64,000 nucleotides of DNA, taken from contig JBLGAT010000004.1 of the NCBI GenBank assembly GCA_047612485.1, positions 1-64,000 on the forward strand. The letters are read 5' to 3'. A program made the position numbers and the translations under genes. The DNA comes from Sediminicola sp047612485. GTDB lineage: Bacteria > Bacteroidota > Bacteroidia > Flavobacteriales > Flavobacteriaceae. The notes under the pieces were generated by a model. That model had not been told where the DNA came from. It made no database searches and was given only the letters and a program-made list of their open reading frames with translations. Below, piece by piece: positions 52,825-61,843 of this stretch (its first letter is position 1; the number at the start of each line of letters is the position of its first letter).

Positions 52825-55800
52825 GAATATTGTCCTTGCCTTTTTTATAATATTGCTAATAGGATGTGGCAAAAAAGAGGGTGGGTTATTTATGAACCCC
52901 ACGCCTGAAAAAACTGGTATTACCTTTCATAATACCCTGACCGAAACCAATGATCTGAATATTTTGGACTACCTCTATTTTTACAATGGAGGTGGGGTTG
53001 CCATCGGAGATATCAACGGAGACAATCTTCCAGATATTTATCTTTCTGGAAACCAGGTCAAGAATAAGCTCTATCTCAACAAAGGCAATCTTATCTTTGA
53101 AGACATCACGGATAAAGCGGGGGTAGCTGGATTAAGCACCTGGAATACTGGTGCGGTTATGGGGGATATAAATGGGGACGGTCTTCTTGATATTTATGTT
53201 TCTGCTGTAGTTGGAATAAACGGCTTTAACGGACACAATGAGCTATTTATCAATAATGGAGATGAAACATTCACGGAAAGTGCTGCTAAATATGGGCTAG
53301 ATTTTGAAACATTCAGCTCCAATGCTGCCTTTTTAGATTATGACTTGGATGGAGACCTAGACATGTACCTACTTAATCATGCCGTTCACACCCAGAAATC
53401 ATTTGGGAAATCTGATCTTCGTTTTGAACGAGACGAGCAAACCGGGGACAGACTGCTTAGAAATGATGGAGAAACATTTGTAGATGTAAGTGAAGAAGCT
53501 GGCATCTTCGGCGGTATCAATGGTTATGGACTTGGTGTTGCCATCAGTGATTTTAATCAAGATGGTTTTCCTGATATTTATGTGGGGAACGACTTTCACG
53601 AAGACGACTACTACTATCTCAATAACGGAGATGGGACTTTTAAAGAAAGTTTGAAGGAATATTTTGGTCAGACCACACGCTTTTCTATGGGTAGTGACGT
53701 CAGTGATATCAATCATGACGGTTGGCCCGATATCCTAACCTTAGACATGCTACCAGAAGATGAAACCGTACTTAAATCTTCTGAAGGGGACGATGACATT
53801 CAAATACAAAAGCTAAGAATAGAACAGTATGGGTACCATTATCAATTTACCCGTAACATGCTTCATATCAATCAGCAGGGCGGTAATTTTGTGGAAACAG
53901 CCCTTCTAAGCGGTATTGCTGCCACTGATTGGAGTTGGAGTTCCCTATTTGCCGACTATAACCAAGACGGGGAGCAAGATATTTTTATTTCGAATGGCAT
54001 CCCAAAACGACCAAATGATTTGGATTTTATCAATTTTGCCTCCAACGACCAAATCAAAATGAAAATTGACAATACGAAATTGGTAGATCAGCAGGCCCTA
54101 GACATGATGCCCTCTGGAAATATTCCCAACTATGTGTTTGAAGGAGGTAAAAACTTGCAATTCATTGACAGATCCAAAGATTGGATTATGCAGGACACCC
54201 TCATTTCAGGTGCTACGGCCATGGGTGATTTGGATAATGATGGGGACATGGATATTGTCACCAATAACATCAACCACACCGCAACCTTATATATAAATAA
54301 AACCAATGAAAAGGCGAATTATCTAAAGGTCAAATTAAAATTCCCTGGGAAAAACCCATATGCTATTGGTGCAAAAATACTCTCATATCATAAGGGAATT
54401 CTTCAATACAAGGAAATGTATACCGTAAGGGGTTTTCAGTCCTCCTCAGAACCCCTTATCCATTTCGGATATGGCAAGGAAGTCAAGATTGATTCGCTTC
54501 GAATTATTTGGCCCGATAGGACCACTCAGCTATTAAAGGATGTAGCGGCAAACCAAACCCTAGTTATAAAACCAGAAAATAAAACTACCGTAACCTACCC
54601 TCTCTTTACGAAACCAAAAAAAGAAATTTTCAAAAAAGTGGAAGGCAATCTGGGTATCGATTTTGTCCACAAGGAAGATGCCTATTTTGATTTCAATAGA
54701 CAGAAATTGATCCCCTATGAGTTCTCTGACAGGGGACCAGCAGTGGCCATAGGTGACATAAATAATGACGGAAGCCAAGATGTTTTCTTAGGAGGTTCCA
54801 AGTTCATCCCTTCCAAGATCTATACTCAGTATTCAGAAGGATTTAGGGAAAATATTATACTAGAAATCAAAAAAGACTCCATTAAAGAAGATGTGGAAGC
54901 AGTTATTAAAGATTTTAATGGTGATGGAAAAAACGATCTTTTTATTGGTTCGGGAGGTGCCGATTTTTTCAATCAAATGACGCCGCTATCCGATAGCTAT
55001 TACGTTCAAAAAGATTCAACTTTCATTTCAGGAAAACTCGCTGCCACTTTTCAAAATGCCTCTGTATTAGCTTCGGCAGACTTTGATTCGGATGGGGATA
55101 TAGACCTCTTTGTAGGAAATCAAATGATCACCAATGATTTTGGCAAGATTCCCCAATCCTATCTTCTTGAGAACAAGAAAGGGGCTTTTGAAATTGTAGA
55201 AAACAAGTCCTTGTTGAATATTGGTATGGTTACCGATGCCATTTGGAACGATTACAATGGTGACGGCAGTCTGGACCTAATTATAGTTGGAGAATGGATG
55301 TCTCCAGTGTTTTTCAAAAATAAGAACGGTAAGTTGGAGAAAGATGATTTGGATACAACCGTGCACAAAGGTCTTTGGCAAAGCATTATCCCTTTTGATA
55401 TTGATAATGATGGCGATACAGATTACCTGCTTGGCAATTGGGGTTTAAATTCCAAATTTAAAGCCTCCCAAAAAGCACCCATGAAAATGTATTATGCCGA
55501 TTTTGATGCTAACGGGAGTACTGAAACCATAGTGACCATTGAAAAGAATGGGGAAAATTATCCCATTGAAGGTCTAAAAGGCCTTTCCGAACAATTGGTA
55601 AGTCTTAGAAAGAAATTTACAGCCTATAAAGATTTTGCTGGAAAGCCCATAGAAGGGATACTTTCAGAAGAAGAACTGGATAAAGCAAAACTATTTGAAG
55701 TAAGCGAATTACGTTCGGGATACCTTGAGAACAATGACGGAGAATTCAAATTTGTCCCTTTCTCCGTTGACCTACAAGTGGCTCCCATTATGACTTTTCT

Positions 55801-56077
55801 AAAATATGACTTTGATGGCGACGGAAAGGAAGAAATCCTTGCTGCAGGTAATTATTTTGGAGTAAAACCATATCACGGTCGATTAGGATCTTTCGCCGGC
55901 GCTATTATTAAAGGTAAAAATGACGTAATTTTGGGTGATGATATTGGATTGGATTTTTCACAAAAATCTATCCGACATCTTAATATTATAAACTTTAACA
56001 ACCACCCTTATTTAATAGCTACTTTCAATAATGAATCAGTCCAAGTATATCAATTGATAAAGAAAATTGACAAATGA
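52817..56077 (+). CDS. FG-GAP/VCBS and ASPIC/UnbV repeat lipoprotein 3
   Basis: A 1086-residue lipoprotein (LLIGC, Cys17, then GKKEGG). It repeats the plan of the two genes before it: seven loops (GDINGDNLPDIYLS to GDLDNDGDMDIVTN), ASPIC/UnbV (YAIGAKILSYHKGILQYKE to SLRIIWPDRTTQ), then seven loops (GDINNDGSQDVFLG to YDFDGDGKEEILAA). Its start overlaps the second paralogue gene by 8 nt and its stop overlaps the haloperoxidase-like gene by 4 nt, so these products are made together, possibly as parts of one surface complex. Confidence 0.85.
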   Translation: MNKNIVLAFFIILLIGCGKKEGGLFMNPTPEKTGITFHNTLTETNDLNILDYLYFYNGGGVAIGDINGDNLPDIYLSGNQVKNKLYLNKGNLIFEDITDKAGVAGLSTWNTGAVMGDINGDGLLDIYVSAVVGINGFNGHNELFINNGDETFTESAAKYGLDFETFSSNAAFLDYDLDGDLDMYLLNHAVHTQKSFGKSDLRFERDEQTGDRLLRNDGETFVDVSEEAGIFGGINGYGLGVAISDFNQDGFPDIYVGNDFHEDDYYYLNNGDGTFKESLKEYFGQTTRFSMGSDVSDINHDGWPDILTLDMLPEDETVLKSSEGDDDIQIQKLRIEQYGYHYQFTRNMLHINQQGGNFVETALLSGIAATDWSWSSLFADYNQDGEQDIFISNGIPKRPNDLDFINFASNDQIKMKIDNTKLVDQQALDMMPSGNIPNYVFEGGKNLQFIDRSKDWIMQDTLISGATAMGDLDNDGDMDIVTNNINHTATLYINKTNEKANYLKVKLKFPGKNPYAIGAKILSYHKGILQYKEMYTVRGFQSSSEPLIHFGYGKEVKIDSLRIIWPDRTTQLLKDVAANQTLVIKPENKTTVTYPLFTKPKKEIFKKVEGNLGIDFVHKEDAYFDFNRQKLIPYEFSDRGPAVAIGDINNDGSQDVFLGGSKFIPSKIYTQYSEGFRENIILEIKKDSIKEDVEAVIKDFNGDGKNDLFIGSGGADFFNQMTPLSDSYYVQKDSTFISGKLAATFQNASVLASADFDSDGDIDLFVGNQMITNDFGKIPQSYLLENKKGAFEIVENKSLLNIGMVTDAIWNDYNGDGSLDLIIVGEWMSPVFFKNKNGKLEKDDLDTTVHKGLWQSIIPFDIDNDGDTDYLLGNWGLNSKFKASQKAPMKMYYADFDANGSTETIVTIEKNGENYPIEGLKGLSEQLVSLRKKFTAYKDFAGKPIEGILSEEELDKAKLFEVSELRSGYLENNDGEFKFVPFSVDLQVAPIMTFLKYDFDGDGKEEILAAGNYFGVKPYHGRLGSFAGAIIKGKNDVILGDDIGLDFSQKSIRHLNIINFNNHPYLIATFNNESVQVYQLIKKIDK

Positions 56078-57423
56078 TGAAAAAGATAAGCTTATTGGTA
56101 TTATTAACGGTACTGGGCAGTTGTCAGAAAAATGAAGAACCCATAATTATATCACCTAATCTACTGCATCTATCTATAGATAAGGTTACGGATATAATGA
56201 TTCATGACATCTTTTCCCCTCCAGTAGCCAGCAGAATTTTTGCCTATCCCAATATTGCGGCGTATGAGATAATTGCGGCAAATAATGAGCAATACAAATC
56301 CTTATCTGGCCAAGTTACCGATTTGACCCCCATTCCAAGTCCGAAATCGACTACCTCTATAAATCCACAATTGGCAGCCCTAATTGCGCATATGGATATG
56401 AGCCGTAGGTTAATCTTTAGCGAGGACAAGTTGAGTATTTTCAGGGATAGCCTCTATACGATTTGGTCATTGCAAAACCCAACTGAATTTGAGGCCTCAA
56501 AAGAGTACGGTTTATCGGTAGCCGAACACATTAGTGCTTGGATGGATAAGGACAATTACAAACAAACCCGAACCATGCCCAAATTTACGGTAATGTCCAA
56601 TGAAGATTCACGCTGGCAGCCTACGCCTCCTTCCTATATGGACGGCATTGAGCCCCATTGGAGCAAAATACGTCCTTTTGTAATAGACTCCTCCGAACAA
56701 TTTAAACCAGTGCCTCCCCCCGTGTTTTCTATGGATGTTGACTCTCCTTTTTACAAAGAATTAAAGGAAGTTTATGACATCAGTAATGAAATTACTGCCA
56801 AGGGCGATTCTTCAGAAGAAATTGCCATGGCCAAATTTTGGGATTGCAACCCCTATGTTTCGGTGACCTACGGACATTTAATGTTTGCTACAAAAAAAAT
56901 AACGCCAGGGGCACATTGGATCGGTATTGCTAAAATAGCTTGTAAAAAAACAAGTTCAGATTTTGACAAATCTATATTTGTATATACTAAAACATCCTTG
57001 GCCATTGCAGATGCCTTTATTAGCTGTTGGGATGAAAAATACAGAAGTAATTTAATACGGCCAGAAACACTTATCAATCAATATATAGACGAAAATTGGA
57101 AGCCAGTACTCCAAACTCCGCCATTTCCAGAATACACCAGTGGTCACAGTGTAGTCTCGGGCGCAGCTTCTACGGCATTGACCAATATATTTGGAGATAA
57201 TTTTTCCTTTGAAGACGATACCGAAATACCTTATGGCCTGCCGGTCAGGAAGTTTCCTTCTTTTGCAAAGGCAGCTGATGAAGCAGCCATCAGTAGAATG
57301 TACGGAGGAATCCATTATAGAGCTGCAGTAGAGGTGGGCGTAAAACAAGGCAGGGATTTAGGAAAATTTGTCATGGAACAACTAAACATGAAACAAGAAT
57401 CCCAATTAGCTACAATGCAGTAA
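56074..57423 (+). CDS. Vanadium-dependent haloperoxidase-like (PAP2 superfamily) lipoprotein
   Basis: A 449-residue helical protein with a lipoprotein signal (VLGSC, Cys17, then QKNEEP). The vanadate/phosphate pocket motif is complete in form: K322-x6-R329-P330 (KYRSNLIRP), TSGH at 355-358 in place of PSGH, and SRMYGGIH with Arg408 and the metal-linked His414. The usual Asp four residues after that His is Ala418 here. It may be a bromo- or iodoperoxidase or an acid phosphatase-like relative; sequence alone does not decide. It is coupled by overlap to FG-GAP gene 3. Confidence 0.82.
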   Translation: MMKKISLLVLLTVLGSCQKNEEPIIISPNLLHLSIDKVTDIMIHDIFSPPVASRIFAYPNIAAYEIIAANNEQYKSLSGQVTDLTPIPSPKSTTSINPQLAALIAHMDMSRRLIFSEDKLSIFRDSLYTIWSLQNPTEFEASKEYGLSVAEHISAWMDKDNYKQTRTMPKFTVMSNEDSRWQPTPPSYMDGIEPHWSKIRPFVIDSSEQFKPVPPPVFSMDVDSPFYKELKEVYDISNEITAKGDSSEEIAMAKFWDCNPYVSVTYGHLMFATKKITPGAHWIGIAKIACKKTSSDFDKSIFVYTKTSLAIADAFISCWDEKYRSNLIRPETLINQYIDENWKPVLQTPPFPEYTSGHSVVSGAASTALTNIFGDNFSFEDDTEIPYGLPVRKFPSFAKAADEAAISRMYGGIHYRAAVEVGVKQGRDLGKFVMEQLNMKQESQLATMQ

Positions 57424-57427
57424 TCAT

Positions 57428-58318
57428 ATGAAGAAATTCTTTTTAATTATTTCCTTTCTATTCATTATAGGGGCAATATGGTATCTTTTTATCTATCCAT
57501 ACGATTATTTGGTCACCATAAAGGCGAAGGCAAATGCCGGCACTATTAACCAGACTATCAAACTATGGAATTCCACACTGGACAGCACTGAACTCACTAC
57601 TGGCGCAGATCTAAATCATCTAGATCAGACCTTGCATTTTAATGACACTACCCATATCTATTCATGGGAGATCAGTGCAGTAAATGATTCTGTTTCCAAA
57701 ATTAAGATCTTTGCCAAGGATAGTTCATATAGCTTCCTCAATAGGCTCAAAATCCCTTTTATTGATACCGATTTTGAAAAACGTACGGTTAAGACCCTCT
57801 CCGATTTTAATGAAAACCTACATAGCCACCTAAAAACAATTAGGGTAGAGGTGGTTGGTGAAGAAGAGATCGACACTACCTTTTACGCTTATATAACTGT
57901 AAAGTCTTCCCAATTTGATAAGGCCCGTGGGATGATGAGAAACTTCCCCTTGCTTGACCCCTATTTGGTTGATAATGGCGCTAAATTAAAAGGCCGTCCC
58001 TTTATTGAAATAACCAAATGGGATATGGAAAAGGACAGTATTGAATACCGTTTCGGGTACCCTGTTATAAAATCTGATAGTTTACCCAACCATCCTGATC
58101 TAAAATATGGGTTTCGAAAGAAAAGTAAAGCCCTAAAAGCCATTTACAATGGTAACTATATTACCTCGGACCGGGCCTGGTATGCACTCTTGGATTATGC
58201 TAAAAAACATAATATTGATGTTACAGGACTCCCCCTCGAAATCTTTTATAATAACCCCAATATGGGCGGTGATGAACTAAATTGGACCGCAGAAGTATAT
58301 ATGCCATTGTCTAAATAA
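57428..58318 (+). CDS. Membrane-anchored SRPBCC/GyrI-like domain protein
   Basis: A 296-residue protein with one N-terminal helix (residues 3-22) and no lipobox. Residues 28-130 look like an SRPBCC-type fold, and 135-296 resemble a GyrI-like effector-binding domain, ending ITSDRAWYALLDYAKKHNI to LEIFYNNPNMGGDELNWTAEVYMPL. Such proteins bind small hydrophobic ligands and are common but uncharacterised in Flavobacteriia. It starts 4 nt after the haloperoxidase-like gene and is closed by a strong terminator, so it is the last gene of the operon. Confidence 0.7.
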   Translation: MKKFFLIISFLFIIGAIWYLFIYPYDYLVTIKAKANAGTINQTIKLWNSTLDSTELTTGADLNHLDQTLHFNDTTHIYSWEISAVNDSVSKIKIFAKDSSYSFLNRLKIPFIDTDFEKRTVKTLSDFNENLHSHLKTIRVEVVGEEEIDTTFYAYITVKSSQFDKARGMMRNFPLLDPYLVDNGAKLKGRPFIEITKWDMEKDSIEYRFGYPVIKSDSLPNHPDLKYGFRKKSKALKAIYNGNYITSDRAWYALLDYAKKHNIDVTGLPLEIFYNNPNMGGDELNWTAEVYMPLSK

Positions 58319-58320
58319 TA

Positions 58321-58356
58321 AACTAAAAAAGCCCAACATGTTGGGCTTTTTTAGTT
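58321..58356. terminator. Perfect 36-nt palindromic terminator
   Basis: AACTAAAAAAGCCCAACA and its exact complement meet without a loop insert. A and T tracts flank the GC core on both sides, so it can serve the FG-GAP operon and the convergent TPR transcript. Confidence 0.92.
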
Positions 58357-58378
58357 GAAGGACATTAACGAGAATGGA

Positions 58379-59536
58379 CTACTTCTCAAAATGAATTTCC
58401 TCTTTTAATTCATTTATTCGGCTTTGCGCAAATTCAGAGAAATAATCCTTTTTCTTGCCAAATGTTTCTATATAACTTTTATAACAGCCAAGTTTCATTT
58501 TAGGATCCTTATAAAACTGATCCGTCAGAAAACAAATCTCATACTTATACAAGTATCCTTCAGGATCTTCTTGTAGTGCATTTTTATAATAATCAATAGC
58601 CAACCTTAAATCACCCTGATCAACAGAAATACGGGCCAAGGCATTATATTCCTTATCTAATATTATTTGCTGCTGCACTATGGACTCTTTGATATAAAAG
58701 GCAGCACTATCCAATACTTTCAACTTCATGTATGCATTACCAAGACCAAATAATGCCTTGGGGTTCGTATGGTCCAAATCTAAAAACCGCTGATAGGCTA
58801 GCTTTGACTTTTCATTTTCATTTTCATTTTTAACATCATAAAGAATCCCCAATTTTTCATAGATATACTCTGTCTTCTCACCCAGTTCCAATAGTTGTTC
58901 ATAGATGGGCAAAGCCCAATACAGCTTATTTGCATTGAAATAAGCCAAAGCTTTAAGGTTGAGTAATGCAACATCATTTTCATAAAATTGGAGGCCCATA
59001 TCTATATAGATATGCACAGAATCCAGATTACGCTTTAGCAAATGATATTTTCCTAATTGATAGATGCTCCTCAAATGAGTACTATCCCTCCGTGTTGCCT
59101 CTTTAAATGCCTTATTGGCATTAGCAACATTAGCAACATCTTGCCAAGCCCTTCCCTTATAAAAATAAAACTCTGGATTTTCAGGTTGGTCAGCCGCTAA
59201 TTGTTGAAATACTTCCAAAGCCTTAGTAGCTTTCTTGGTTTTTAAATACAGTTTTCCCAATTCAAAATTAGCGTGTATCTGTTCTTTATCCTTACTGACT
59301 ACCGACTCATATTGCAATATAGCCTTGTCATAATTCCCAATAATGGCATAGGCATTAGCTATTTGAATGTCTGATTTAAGCGTTCCCACTTTAGCATAAT
59401 AATTAATAGCCTCAGCGTGGTTTCCCAATTGATACAAACTATCGGCAATACCTAAATCCGAAGTTTGTGCTTCGGACTTTAGGCTAGCCATGACTAGAAG
59501 TATAAGATGGAAGAATTTCAAACGTACAATGCTCAT
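58379..59536 (-). CDS. Exported tetratricopeptide repeat protein
   Basis: A 385-residue protein with a signal peptide (residues 5-23, ends SEA-Q) and about nine TPR units from residue 28 to 350, for example IANAYAIIGNYDKAILQYESVV and QIHANFELGKLYLKTKKATKALEVFQQLAA split over two repeats. TPR arrays bind other proteins. It starts 5 nt after the M56/TonB gene and is likely the third gene of the blaI operon; it may scaffold the envelope sensor. No enzymatic motif is seen. Confidence 0.8.
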   Translation of the reverse strand: MSIVRLKFFHLILLVMASLKSEAQTSDLGIADSLYQLGNHAEAINYYAKVGTLKSDIQIANAYAIIGNYDKAILQYESVVSKDKEQIHANFELGKLYLKTKKATKALEVFQQLAADQPENPEFYFYKGRAWQDVANVANANKAFKEATRRDSTHLRSIYQLGKYHLLKRNLDSVHIYIDMGLQFYENDVALLNLKALAYFNANKLYWALPIYEQLLELGEKTEYIYEKLGILYDVKNENENEKSKLAYQRFLDLDHTNPKALFGLGNAYMKLKVLDSAAFYIKESIVQQQIILDKEYNALARISVDQGDLRLAIDYYKNALQEDPEGYLYKYEICFLTDQFYKDPKMKLGCYKSYIETFGKKKDYFSEFAQSRINELKEEIHFEK

Positions 59537-59541
59537 TGGTC

Positions 59542-61188
59542 CTATTGCAGTTTAAAAGAAATAGGTATGGAATAAAGTACATTAACTGCTACCCCTTCCC
59601 GTTTTCCTGCCACCATTTGTGGCAATCGCATTATTATTCGTGCAGCTTCATCTTCCAATAGTCGATCAGGTCCCCGCATCTTAATATTTTTAATGACACC
59701 ATCGGATCCTATAGAAAACATAATGCTTACTCTACCCTGTATTCCTTTTTCCTGTGCCTCGGAAGGGTAATTAAAATATTTGCGGATATGCTCCTGCATT
59801 TTTTCATTAAAACAAGCCCGTTTATCTGTGGCGTTTTCGCAACCTGGGAAAACAGGTGCCTCGTCTACCTCACTAAATGTAGCTTCTATGTATTCTTGTT
59901 GTTCCTCCTCTAATTTGAAGGTGATAGGTATTGAAAATGGCACTCTTACAGCTCTCCCATTTTGTTTTCCAGGCCGCATTTTTGGCAACTTGGAAATAAT
60001 CCGTTCCGTTTCATCCTCCAGTAGTCTGCTTGGCCCCCTTTTTTTAATATTTATTATTTTCCCTACTTCATCCATGGTGAACATAACACTTACCCTTCCT
60101 TGAATTCCCCTCTCCTGTGCCTCGGCAGGGTAATTAAAATGTTTGCGGATATGTTCCTGAATTTTTTCTTGGAAACAGGCTCTTTTATCTGCTGCATTTT
60201 CACAGCCAGGAAAAACGGGTACTTCGTCTACACTGGCAAAAGGAACAACCAAACCTTCTTCTATGGAAGAATCGTTAGTGTTTCCAATACTTTTTGTTGA
60301 CTCAAGCTGCTCCTCCTCAGGGACTTTACTGTTATTTCCCTCACAAGACGTGTAAAACAGCATTCCTGCAATTAGTGGTAACAAGAGTAAATACTTTAAC
60401 TGCCAGACTTTCTTTGATTTTGATTTTTGTAGCATAACGATTCGTTTTTTGATTAATGATGATTTAAAAAATTGATTGATGAATGAAATATGATGGGTTT
60501 GAAACACTTCAGCCAATAAATTCTGATACTGTTCATTTTTATTGGAGTTAGCCACCTTTGCATCGGCGATGAACTCGTGCAATTCGGAAATCCTGGATTG
60601 ATACACATATACCAGAGGATTGAACCAGAACGCTATTCGCATCAGTTCAAAAAATACCAAATCCAAAGAATGCCGCTGCTGAATATGTACCAGTTCGTGC
60701 CGTAAAATACTTTCATGTTCCTTTTTTAAAACCTCATCCCCCAAGAAAATAGTTTTAAAAAAAGAAAATGCGATATTGCTCTTGGCCACTACTACCCTGG
60801 TAAAATGATTAAAATGGTGTACCTCCCCTTTATTTTTAAGCCGTTGGATTTGAACCAGCTTAAAAATGAATAGCACCGCTGCCAGAAACATGCCCCCATA
60901 AAGAGTCATTTCTTGCCAAGAAAGATTAAAATAAGAGGTCTCATTTGTAGCTATAACTTCAGGAGACATATTGAACCCCCATAAATATTCAGGGTACGCC
61001 ATAAACTCCTTTGACACGGTCGCTTTTAATGCTTCAATCTTAATCCAAGGAAGCACTAAAGAAAGAGCAAAAGTTCCCAGCAAATAGGCCCTATTCCACT
61101 GAAAAAAGGTTTCCTTTTTCAAAAACAGGTCATAAATTACCAGAAATAACAACTGGAACGCCACACTTTCTAAAATGTATTGTATCAT
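59542..61188 (-). CDS. BlaR1-like M56 metallopeptidase fused to two TonB C-terminal domains
   Basis: A 548-residue protein. Helices lie at about 3-22, 33-50, 92-112 and 262-282. The M56 zinc site is RHELVHIQQ (His164, Glu165, His168) followed by HEFIADA. After the last helix come two copies of a domain that starts VDE(V/A)PVFPGCENA(A/T)DKRACF and continues HIRK(H/Y)FNYP to GPxRLLEDE: tandem TonB C-terminal domains of about 110 residues. It probably senses an envelope signal, cuts BlaI, and links to outer-membrane partners. ATG 61188 was preferred to 61227 because it starts directly at the first helix. Confidence 0.87.
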   Translation of the reverse strand: MIQYILESVAFQLLFLVIYDLFLKKETFFQWNRAYLLGTFALSLVLPWIKIEALKATVSKEFMAYPEYLWGFNMSPEVIATNETSYFNLSWQEMTLYGGMFLAAVLFIFKLVQIQRLKNKGEVHHFNHFTRVVVAKSNIAFSFFKTIFLGDEVLKKEHESILRHELVHIQQRHSLDLVFFELMRIAFWFNPLVYVYQSRISELHEFIADAKVANSNKNEQYQNLLAEVFQTHHISFINQFFKSSLIKKRIVMLQKSKSKKVWQLKYLLLLPLIAGMLFYTSCEGNNSKVPEEEQLESTKSIGNTNDSSIEEGLVVPFASVDEVPVFPGCENAADKRACFQEKIQEHIRKHFNYPAEAQERGIQGRVSVMFTMDEVGKIINIKKRGPSRLLEDETERIISKLPKMRPGKQNGRAVRVPFSIPITFKLEEEQQEYIEATFSEVDEAPVFPGCENATDKRACFNEKMQEHIRKYFNYPSEAQEKGIQGRVSIMFSIGSDGVIKNIKMRGPDRLLEDEAARIIMRLPQMVAGKREGVAVNVLYSIPISFKLQ

Positions 61189-61257
61189 ACGCTGATTTTT
61201 AAATACTTTAAGGGTTAGAGTTGTCACTCATCCTGTTACTTTCTATCAAATAATATT

Positions 61258-61620
61258 CTATTCCTCGTCCTTTTTAATATCCTTTAAGATCGACTCCAAT
61301 TCCGAAAGGCTCATATCATTTTTCTTCATGAAAAAAGACACCATACTTTTAAAGGAACCTTGAAAATACCCGTCCATTAGCTTGGTAATGGAGGCATTAC
61401 TATAATCAGATTTTTTTACCACAGGGAAGTATATATGACCTTTCCCTTCTTTTTCGTGATCCACAAAACCTTTACTTTCCAGAATCCGAACAATGGTGGA
61501 AACGGTATTATAGGCAGGTTTGGGATCCGGTAACTCTTCAATAACCGATGCCACATTACATTTCTGCAATTGCCATAGTACCTGCATTACTTCTTCCTCT
61601 GCTTTGGTAAGTTGTTTCAT
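61258..61620 (-). CDS. blaI: BlaI/MecI/CopY family repressor
   Basis: A 120-residue winged-helix repressor. QLTKAEEEVMQVLWQLQKCNVASVIEEL is the N-terminal helix set, followed by AYNTVSTIVRILESKGFVDHEKEGKGHIYFPVV (recognition helix and wing, written here as one known motif), and a C-terminal dimer helix. It is released from DNA when the partner M56 peptidase cleaves it. The frame is open 19 codons further upstream without family similarity. Two AACTAA/TTAGTT dyads lie at its predicted promoter. Confidence 0.9.
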   Translation of the reverse strand: MKQLTKAEEEVMQVLWQLQKCNVASVIEELPDPKPAYNTVSTIVRILESKGFVDHEKEGKGHIYFPVVKKSDYSNASITKLMDGYFQGSFKSMVSFFMKKNDMSLSELESILKDIKKDEE

Positions 61621-61714
61621 TTTTTGTTTTTCTAAATTGTATGGTCGAGCGCTAACAGGCCCTATCTTTTCTATCAATACTACTTTACACCACTCGAGGA
61701 GGCATTTGCTTGTC

Positions 61715-61778
61715 AGGTCGAGCGCAGTCGAGACCTACTCAATACATCCCTTCAATACCTCTCGACTCCGCTCGAGGT
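61715..61778. repeat. Inverted pair of 22-nt TCGAG-rich repeats (REP-like)
   Basis: Copy one (61715-61736) holds TCGAGCGCAGTCGAGA; copy two (61757-61778) holds its reverse complement with one change. Each is itself nearly palindromic and together they can form a long hairpin. I recall such TCGAGCG elements scattered between genes in Flavobacteriia. Confidence 0.65.
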
Positions 61779-61816
61779 GACATTTGACACATAATTAACA
61801 TGGTGATTGCTTAAAT

Positions 61817-61824
61817 CAAATATA
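61817..61824 (-). promoter_or_regulatory. -7 box of the blaI promoter
   Basis: TATATTTG on the reverse strand fits TAnnTTTG exactly. The place of the -33 element, about 61842-61850, lies within the first operator dyad, as expected for a repressed promoter. Confidence 0.5.
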
Positions 61825-61843
61825 TTTTTTATGTTGCTAATAT

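Noticed and set aside
46154..56077. FG-GAP proteins as integrin-like or VCBS toxins
   Set aside because: They have lipoprotein signals and an ASPIC/UnbV domain, and no RTX, cadherin or toxin parts.
61641..61778. TCGAG repeats as a CRISPR array
   Set aside because: Copies are palindromic, inverted and irregularly spaced, with no cas genes.
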